Assembly: GCA_037179385.1 (NCBI GenBank)
Contig: CM074188.1
Span: forward strand, 17,377,318-17,441,317
DNA length: 64,000 bases
Source: Holothuria scabra
Taxonomy: Eukaryota; Echinodermata; Holothuroidea; Aspidochirotida; Holothuriidae
Reading direction: 5' to 3'
Positions 56,336 to 64,000 of the stretch are shown in pieces; positions within the stretch are counted from its first letter, which is position 1; each line of letters begins with the position of its first letter. The notes under the pieces are model-generated. The model was not told the DNA's origin and did not search any database. It saw only the letters and a program-made list of their open reading frames with translations. Position numbers and translations under genes: made by a program.

Positions 56336-57904
56336 AGTGAGGTAATATTTTGTCAAAGTAATAGCACATGCCTCTACAAAGGATAGCATACGATATTTGG
56401 CTCCACTAATGCTAGCTCCCTCTACAGTCTATAAATTGTATCACTCGACCGATGCACTAAGTAATAGACCGACGGAAAAAATTAGGATGATGAAACAAAC
56501 TTGGACGTTAAAATATTGGCTCAAAAATTATTTTGTTTGTTAGATGGAGTTTTACGGCCCAGTTTCCAACCAATTGGTACAAGTAGAGCCGGCCAAGAGT
56601 GTAGAAGAACATCTCCTTTCTCATGCAAGCAATTTCAACTTCCCCAAGTTACTCTTAGCCCCGTTCTTAATTGAACCAACCCCGTCCTTAATTAAACAGA
56701 CCAACCCTGTCTTGAACCACCATGTTCAGACGCAAATCGAATTGCTAATATCCTGAGGGGCGAGGTATTGGCTCATGAGCATGGGCATAGGCATGAGCTT
56801 AGCGCTGCACTCCCTTAAAACTGACTTCAATTTTATGTCAAAGTCAAAAGGCAGTATGGGAGCCTTAAAACATTTTACTATACCTTTGACTCACACCATG
56901 AGAGTCTTCGGTAGTCACTGTCTAAGGCCTACGCAGGGGACATTGGGTCAGACCCCGTCCTCTCAAGGAAACCAGAAAATGTACCGTTTGTAGCACAAAT
57001 TGCATGAAAAGTCACAGAATTTCTCAAAAAATTTTAAAGGGGGAGGGGGGTTTTACCGAAGGTCCCCTCAGTGATATCATAATTTTCAGATCCTAGAAAT
57101 ACATGCTTCAGTGACGCAAATTTTACTTTAAAAGGTAGCAGTGTTACACCAGCATATAAGAACATCTTTGTTGTAAAGTTTCAAAGGGGAGGGTCCCATC
57201 CCTTAGAATCATTCCCAGGCTGGCATTGACGTACGAGACGGTGGCAGGGGCGGTGAGTTCAGGTGCGTTGAGCAATAATTTGCCATTTATCATGCAGAAA
57301 ATATAAGGAGTAAAACCATTTTAGTCGAGAGTAAGGGCACGGTACTGTTGACAATTAAATCAATTCAGCAGGTCTTAAATTCATCCAAGAATCATAGAAA
57401 AACAGTAGCCTATTTTCAGTTTTGTTGTGTAATTTCTCCTCGAAAAGAATTCAGACCATTTCATCTAATGGTAGGCCTAGTGGTACATTTTATGTGGTTA
57501 TTTTCTGAATACCTAGCAAGTTAGTGATTTATTTATTTATTATTTTTATTGCAAAGGAAAGCTAAGATAAAACTATTTAGATTTTCCTTACAAGCATGGA
57601 AATACAGTTTACGGCCATCTGATGGGTCGCGAATTTTCAAAATTTTTCGGTACCCTGCGCGCCAATCAATGGTGGCGTTCTGCCAAATAGTCTTTCGGGC
57701 AGAATTACATTTTTGGGGTCAAAGCATTTTTTAAATTTTTCGATCACTTTGCAGTTTGCGAACTTGTTTTGAAGTGAAACTTTTATTGCAAACGAAAAAA
57801 GATAGCGACTGCTCAGATTCCACGTGTATGGGAAATGCTGTTTCCGGTCATCTGCGAGGTCGAGTTTTCGAAATTTTTCGTACACTTATGCCGATCACTA
57901 ATTA
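56336..57904. other. Spacer with hAT-like fragments
   Basis: 57610-57700 and 57830-57890 contain decayed copies of the GCGCGCCAATCAATGGTGGCG hairpin word (shown in parts elsewhere) and the GGTCGCGAATTTTCAAAATTTT word. No exon; the 70-codon frame at 56544 resembles nothing known. Confidence 0.4.
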
Positions 57905-58074
57905 GGGAATAAAGTCAATGGTGCCCATGTCTCTACATCAGATTCGAACAGGCTATGACGTCACGCATATGGGCTGAGAGACCCGAGGCGAAGCCGAGGG
58001 TCTCTGCCTATATGCGTGACGTCATAGCCTGTTCGAATATGATGTAGAGACATGGGCACCATGACTTTATTCCC
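57905..58074. repeat. 170-bp near-perfect palindrome (foldback MITE)
   Basis: GGGAATAAAGTCAATGGTGC at 57905 is mirrored by GCACCATGACTTTATTCCC ending 58074. The arms stay paired almost without a break to a GAGGCGAAGCCGAG centre near 57987. The whole could extrude as a hairpin of about 80 bp. Confidence 0.9.
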
Positions 58075-60130
58075 ATGCATAAATACTTTAATTTCGAGAA
58101 GTTTAGAAGGGAAAAAGCTTTCTTTTTTACAAATTTTCCATTGATCATCAAGTATTCTCCTTAACTGACTTAAGTTTCATGAAGTGCTCGTTCAGGTGTA
58201 CGTAATTACCATGACTTTGACATTGAGTAGTGTAGCGAAAAGCTGTATAGAGGCTTTTCAATTGCGTCACGGAACCGCCATGCTGGAGGACATTCATGCC
58301 AAATACACTTGGTTTTGTGCAGAACGCACTGCACAATGTACACTGTGATATGCACGGTGTGTACAAATTGTATGGTTTACTACGTAGTTACATGTACTCC
58401 AACATGGCCGCCGGAGAGTATTATGACGTCATGTGAAAAGCCTCTATTGCTACAATGCAGTAGCTAGCTACACGCTACCTTCGTCGCTTGTACGTACGTA
58501 CACAGTCATGAATCATACTAGCCACTCATACAGAAATAGGCCTAGGCCTACTTTTGTGCCGTCTATTTGACGAATAAGTTATATTTTGGAAGTCTTGAAC
58601 GAGGTCATATTTGGAACGATTTATCTCTTGGATTTGGGACTATAATCGAGTTCCACTAAAAATATATACTAGCTTGAGGATCTGTGGTTTTGGATTATAT
58701 TGCTCACTGTGACGTTTGAGTTTGACTTTGACACACTAACGTCCTGCTATACGTTGCTGAAAACAGACTAAACAACTAACGTTAGGCTAACAACGTTAGA
58801 CCTAGCCTTTCAAATTAGCGTTACGTTGTTTTCGAAATGAGGCTAAGTCAGTAACCCAGCTTGACCTTTTTGTGTGGAATTTTATGGAACCAGACATATT
58901 TGCCTTTACTAACGGTGACTGTCGCAATTCCTAAAGTTTTTATTGCAGAGAGAATCTATCACAATCTTGCTGACGTTTGTCGATGCAGTAGGCAGGCTAC
59001 TCGGGCCGGCTAAGGCTCTTCTTAATATTATCACATCTGCATTTCCTTTGGTGATTCTGGTGCTAAATTTCCTTACATAGCTAATTGTGCACAGAATACT
59101 TGACCAAGCCTTATGTATGGAATATGTGAGATGAGCTGTAAGGTTAGTGAGTAACGTTATACTCGTTCACTCATTTCAAAACTATTTTTTTTTCATCGCC
59201 CCAGATAGGCTAGAGGTTTCGAGTCTAACTGAGGTAGGACTAGGCCTAGGAAGTCATGTAGTCCTACTTATATGCTTTTCTCATCAATAGTGTACATATC
59301 AATATTTACACGATCGGGGTCTAAGCCTAGGCCTGCCTAGCGCTAGGCCCTAGCCTATGTGGACTTTAAAACACTAACAAGACCTTCACTTAATATGCTC
59401 TGAATTAAAGGTCTAAAATCTGATTAGGACATAATTTATTCGTTTCAATGTACACACAACATTGCGGTCAACCAAATATATTTACGTTTTAAGTTGGACA
59501 GTTATGGGGTAAATTACAGTCGTAGGCCCTATGCCTTAATTGCTTAAAACGTCAGGCACCATAGTTGGGCTAGTATGTGTGCTATGTATGTGACCTAAAA
59601 CTATGTATATAGTCAAGCCTATGTACATCTACCGTGTCGGCAAAGCTGTGTTTATAGTCATGTTGATCAAAAAGTTTCTCTCCATACACCCTATGTCTCT
59701 ACACTGGATTAGAACATGGGTAACTGACCAATCACAAGCCAGAATTCTCAAAAAGTATTTATGAATGCACTTTATTTTGACTCCAAAAAGTACGCCTAAA
59801 AAGGCAGCGTACATGGCATGTAATAACTTGCATCTAAAGACACAAAATTTTCAGTTTTATCCCCATTTACTTTAACTTTCAAGACAATTCTTGTCAAAGT
59901 CAAAAGTTTTGCACCATTTTGCATCTAAGCTCCTTGAAAAGGCCCCAAAAAATCAAAGGGGGAAGGGGACCAATCCCAGGCCGGCGACCACTTAACATAC
60001 TGCATGACATCCCCTCCGTTACAGAGAAAACTTGTGCACGCCACTGTCTGTTGTTTTTCAAAAACGTTTATACTACATAGGATACTCATTCGTTCGGAGT
60101 CGAGCACCGCCTCTGGGGCTTTTCTAATCT
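58075..60130. other. Spacer, AGGCCTA-rich in part
   Basis: 58540-59350 is dense in AGGCCTA, CTAGGCCT and TAACGTTA words. No exon is visible. Confidence 0.4.
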
Positions 60131-60276
60131 AGGGAACATTCCCATATGAGACCCTGTCATGTCCCATTTCTTGGCCCATATGGGGTCCATATGATTTTGC
60201 ACCCGGGACTAATAAGGGGCCATGTCAGCCAGCCCACTTGACCCATTTGTTCCATGTGGATTCTCAGGGTCATGTG

Positions 60277-61233
60277 CAGGCGTGGATCTAAGAGGGGGGG
60301 GGGGCTTTTACGGCCTCAGCCCACCTCACCCGCCTTTTTCGTCACATCAACAATAACAAATACACTCAAATAAGCATAAAGTTTATCTACGAGAAAATTC
60401 AAGGAACTATTTCAGGCTCATTCCTTCCCTCACAACACAAATCCAAATACACGAACCTCATATGATATTAAGCCCGGGTGAATAGGTTATCTGCTTACTT
60501 TCCTGCCGTCTTGCCTTTGCACAAGAGGGAGTTGCAACTACCTGGCCACAACACTTCGCGCGCCCTAAGTTGCAACCCTTTATGCAGTAAGTGGTCGCTC
60601 ATAAAGCAGTGGTAAACTTTTCCGAGCCGCTACAGTGCAGTTTCCCTAAAATTTTCTTCAATAAAGGCTTTTAATTTTTAAATATTTTGTCTAAAAGAGA
60701 TAGCAAAGTTTTAGGAGCTTTTTGAATGTTGCCGAGAAACCTCAATCGGCACTCCGTAGAAAACATTACGTAACGACAACGATCTTCAGTCGACACGCTG
60801 TCTCAGATGTATGCTACCAGGAAACGCAGATTCTTCGATGGTCCCCCAAATATTCAAATATCCTTACAGAAAACCCTGAACCTAAACTATTTCTTGCAAT
60901 ATAAACTCCATATTTAAATGTGTAAAAGGACCCAAATTTTAGACGTTCGCAGTACAGTAGTGTTCAAACTTAAGATAAATCAGATTCTCTTTTTATTTAA
61001 AACAATGTTCTTGCTCGTAGAAAAAAACGAAAAATTTAGCATCAAAAATGTACCTTTTGGTCATTGGAGTATGTAGGGGTGCATGGTTGGTAATTGTCCC
61101 CCCCCCCACAGACTTTCATATTGCTTCCTACGCCACTGAGATATTCAGACAGAGAAATCACCGTACGTCCCTACTACCCGCTTTCTCTAAGTTCATCCCC
61201 CCCCCCCTTTTGAAATGTCTGGATCCGTGCCTG
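60277..61233. mobile_element. 957-bp element CAGGCGTGGATC, 5-bp flank repeat
   Basis: CAGGCGTGGATC at the left mirrors GGATCCGTGCCTG at the right. The flanks are ATGTG and ATGTA (one mismatch). It shares its left interior (CGTCACATCAACAATAA) with the 174-bp MITE at 42461. A piece of the CATAGGCGTA family (60540-61140) fills most of the interior, so this copy is composite. Confidence 0.6.
60540..61140 (-). mobile_element. CATAGGCGTA-family fragment inside the 60277 element
   Basis: Closely parallels 19950-20570: GCGCGCCCTAAGTTGCAAC, AGTAAGTGGTCGCTCATAA, GGCTTTTAATTTTTAAATA, a C-run and GCTTCCTACGCCACT at the end. Confidence 0.6.
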
Positions 61234-61400
61234 ATGTAAGCGATTGGTATTTGGGAAAATATGGGCCAGTCCTACAATATCCCTTATGAATGCGTGGTAC
61301 CCATTTGGGACCCTTATTAATCTTGGCTGCAAAATTAAATGGTCCCATATGGATTTACTCATATGGAGCCGATAAAGGTTTGCTACCTGGAATAACTATC

Positions 61401-61885
61401 GGGACTGTGTTTGTTCACACTTTCCGTTGTATCATGGCAATTGCACACTTCACCAAAAAGTCATTTTGTTGAACGTTTACTTCGCATCGAATGCTATATC
61501 AAGATTTATAAATTGTTTTCAATTCTAAATACAACCGGACAGGTTACCCACCAGGAAACTTTTCAGCATTATTTCTCGACCTTACCTATCTATAGTGACT
61601 GTGGAGGTCAGATATCCCCTCCGTTAGCAGAAATAAAAGTGAGTAGTACCCTTTAAAACAGTGGGTAAAATGTTCACCAACCGCTGGTCACGTATATGAT
61701 GAAATGCCGAAATAAGGTAATTTCTCCAATTATTGGTCAGCCAAGTGGAAGGAGGGAGGGGGGGGGGGTAACCCAAGAAAGTTTGATCTAACCACATAAT
61801 TAACCGGTGAAACGACCACCTTTGTAATAACTACCACTGTTGTATTAGGTCACCACTTTTAACATTTGGTTATAAGGACCTCAGA
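61401..61885. other. Non-genic spacer
   Basis: G-run at 61760; nothing else supported. Confidence 0.4.
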
Positions 61886-62195
61886 CATGGGCGTCGGCAG
61901 AAATTTTTACAAGCGGGGGGGGGGGGGGGCAAGATCATTCCTGGATGAATGAATTGTGTACACTATCTAAGCGGAGCGCTACCATAGGTTGGAGCGGAAC
62001 GTACAAGAAAAATTTGGGCCTTACAAACCCTCCAGATGGCCGGAAACAACACTTGGCGAGTGTTACAAGCTGTATGTACCCAGCCCTGAAGCAGGAATTT
62101 CATGTCTGTAATTTTTAGATTTTTAGAATTTTCAGTATAAAAAATTGTTGAAGGGAAATCTGCCTCTCGGTCACGGCCTCGTATGCCTATGAACG
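61886..62195. mobile_element. ~310-bp hAT-like MITE or fragment
   Basis: CATGGGCGTCGGC at the left faces CGTATGCCTATG at the right. The interior has the AAGCGGAGCGCTACCATAGG hairpin word (61968) and 'CCAGATGGCCGGAAAC', as in the 21931 element. No duplication is visible at the edges. Confidence 0.45.
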
Positions 62196-62268
62196 CTAAA
62201 ACTTACAACTGTCAGACAGCCTATATAGGCCTATATTCGTTACACAATTATGAATCATACCCCCCCCC

Positions 62269-63881
62269 CAGTGGCGGAGCTAGGGATTTCGGGTAGAAGG
62301 GGCGAAAATGATCTTCAGGGGCGCTTCGAAGGAGTAAATATCCTGAGCCTCACCACGATCGAAGCCACGGCTTTTCAGACTTTCCATTTGATTTTCGGCA
62401 CCTGGTAGAAGACTACTTTGACATTTTTCCTCAGCAAGCTTTGCTATTAAAATATGCTTAAATTTTCTATCCATGGGCCTCCGCGGAAGAAAATTCGGGT
62501 GGGAGGAGCTATATTCTTTCAGGAGGAAAAGCTCCGCGCCACCATGAGTTGGCGCGGAGCGCAAGAAAATTTTGGCCCAAAATGCCTCTCAGATCGCTGG
62601 AAAAGACATTTCTAAAGCCTACTTACCAGATATAAATAGGAAAATACTGAGTGAACTGTTAAGAAATATTGATTAAATTTTACTTCGTCTTTTTCTTTGT
62701 TTTTTTCGTTTTTTCAGGTTTTTTATTTTTCAGGGGAGGGCAAGTCCCCCCCCCCCCATTGCCCTACCTGTGGACGCGCATGCTTATATCCCTCTTTTTC
62801 ACATTCTAGTAGGAAGGCAGTCATTATAGTTTGTGTTATTGTAAGGTCTCGATTTAAGATTTTAATGAAATAATGGGCTACTTTGTGAAGATAAAGATTA
62901 AACCTGCTAGAGCTAAATAACAAGCAGTCTTACAGAGGAAAAAGTTATGGAAATTAATCACCGTTAGGTGTACATTTTTGGCATCTGGAAATCAAAAGAT
63001 AAGTACACGAAGAAACATTAACTGACGTAATTTACATCATGTGACCACTCTGAAATAGGCATTAATTAAGTACATTTAAATAAATAGCCAAAACAAGAGG
63101 TCTGCTTGGCTCTCTAGATACCGAGTTCATAATAAATAAAAGCAGCCTTAACTTAAGCTTATTTGATGCAATTTTCTGGCTTTGAGACCACGGAAGTAGA
63201 AAAGTAAACGTTTTCACTGGATTATCGTCCACTGTCAGAAATAACCATTTATCACAAGAACGGTCGCTTGAAGAAAAGCAAAATGGAAACTGCCCATTAA
63301 AACTCTTAAACCGTTACCACTATGATTAATGTTTTATTTTATTTTAACCTGAATGTTCTCTTCAAATGGTTCTGAGAAATGTAGTGGAATCTATTTTGGT
63401 ATCTTTATAAACTCTTGTTCCTGTATATGTTGACAATTTTCAATGACAACAAGAGGGTTATTTGCGCTACAATTATTGTTGCACACTTTGCAACATCTTT
63501 TACTGGCCGGGAGGGTTAATTGAATGTCAGTCTGTGTATTTTGTAAGCTTATAATCACGATTGGTGTGGAAGCAAAGAACTACGCACAGCGACAACATTA
63601 ATTAGTGCGTATAAAGCATGAAGATACAAAACTTATACCTGTATATATTACAGAAGATGACCCTTTTCATCAGCCAGAATAAAGTGCAGATAGTACAGTT
63701 ACTTGTGGCTGTTTGAGCATTTTGTTATCTAGGTCTTAAAAAACGCTTATAAACTATGTCTTTGGCCAAAAATGGTGCAAGAGTAAAATATGTTAAAAAC
63801 CTAAAAAAAGGGTGCCGACAGATGATTTTGGTCCGTCAGGGGGGAAACCGCCCCCGTGACCATATGGCAGTTCCGCCACTG
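62269..63881. mobile_element. hAT-like element CAGTGGCGGAGCTA, copy 2
   Basis: Starts CAGTGGCGGAGCTAGGGATT, ends AGTTCCGCCACTG, and is similar to copy 1 (17410-18963) throughout. The left flank ATACCCCCCCC and right flank ATACCCTC suggest the target ATACCC(T/C)C with a C-run slip on the left. It keeps an intact GCGCCACCATGAGTTGGCGC hairpin word at 62538 that is half lost in copy 1. Confidence 0.82.
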
Positions 63882-64000
63882 ATACCCTCCCCTATATTCA
63901 CCTTGTGTATCCCAGTTACATCCGCGCGTCGCCACTTGAGATCAGCACAGGACCAAACCAAGACCAACGCATTCATCAATAGTCGGATGCCATATGTACA
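63882..64000. other. Window edge
   Basis: 119 bp after the copy 2 element; nothing recognised. Confidence 0.3.

Larger units (their letters stand above)
60131..61400. repeat. CCCATATGG-rich inverted repeat, interrupted
   Basis: Left piece 60131-60276 and right piece 61234-61400 share inverted blocks such as CCATATGATTTTGCACC with AATTTTGCAGCC-n-TTAATAAGGG. Related CATATGGG-rich sequence occurs at 49660-49800. The 60277-61233 element lies between the two pieces. Confidence 0.5.

Overview
This window reads as invertebrate nuclear DNA. It has introns with GT/AG borders, no operons, AT-rich spacer and dense DNA-transposon debris. Spacer full of AGGCCTA/TAACGTTA and GTACTGTAC words, together with hAT-type repeats, suggests a marine deuterostome, most likely an echinoderm such as a sea cucumber. 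That assignment is impression, not proof.

Only one ordinary host gene is convincing: a five-exon cyclophilin B (PPIB) gene on the minus strand (coding 30173-41636, 212 aa). It has a signal peptide, a complete set of cyclophilin active-site residues and clean splice sites throughout. Its 6.3 kb first intron has collected several transposons, including two TTAA-flanked MITEs (37437-37706, 38691-38991) and an 8-bp-TSD hAT element (39067-40948). A GCCACGTG box lies about 85 bp upstream of its start codon.

The most striking object is a 5005-bp transposon at 46069-51073. It has about 100-bp inverted ends starting TAGTCAGGGTAACC and a perfect 9-bp target duplication (GGACATAAA). It carries two genes facing each other: a RecQ-like SF2 helicase first exon on the plus strand, and three in-phase exons of a zinc-finger transposase-like protein on the minus strand. 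The 3' parts of both genes are missing in the middle, as if one internal deletion removed them together. The combination of helicase, transposase and TIRs recalls the AcademH lineage of Academ transposons.

Most of the rest is a museum of non-autonomous TIR elements. Perfect or near-perfect 8-bp duplications define hAT-like elements at 2336-4300, 6311-8620 (with a second one nested at 6376-6873), 12592-14588, 17410-18963, 21931-23540, 39067-40948, 53050-55321 and 62269-63881. The 53050 element sits inside a repeat whose uninterrupted relative at 15160-15564 preserves the empty site. A 1.9-kb element at 10141-12073 has arms built from dozens of AAACC[A/T]GGTTT palindromes, and between them lies a possible signal-peptide exon. 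Other items are a tRNA-derived SINE split by a 174-bp MITE, LINE reverse-transcriptase relics, a TCTCGCGAGA-rich cluster, a 170-bp near-perfect palindrome and a GGCGCGGAGCG hairpin word that recurs in many unrelated-looking elements.
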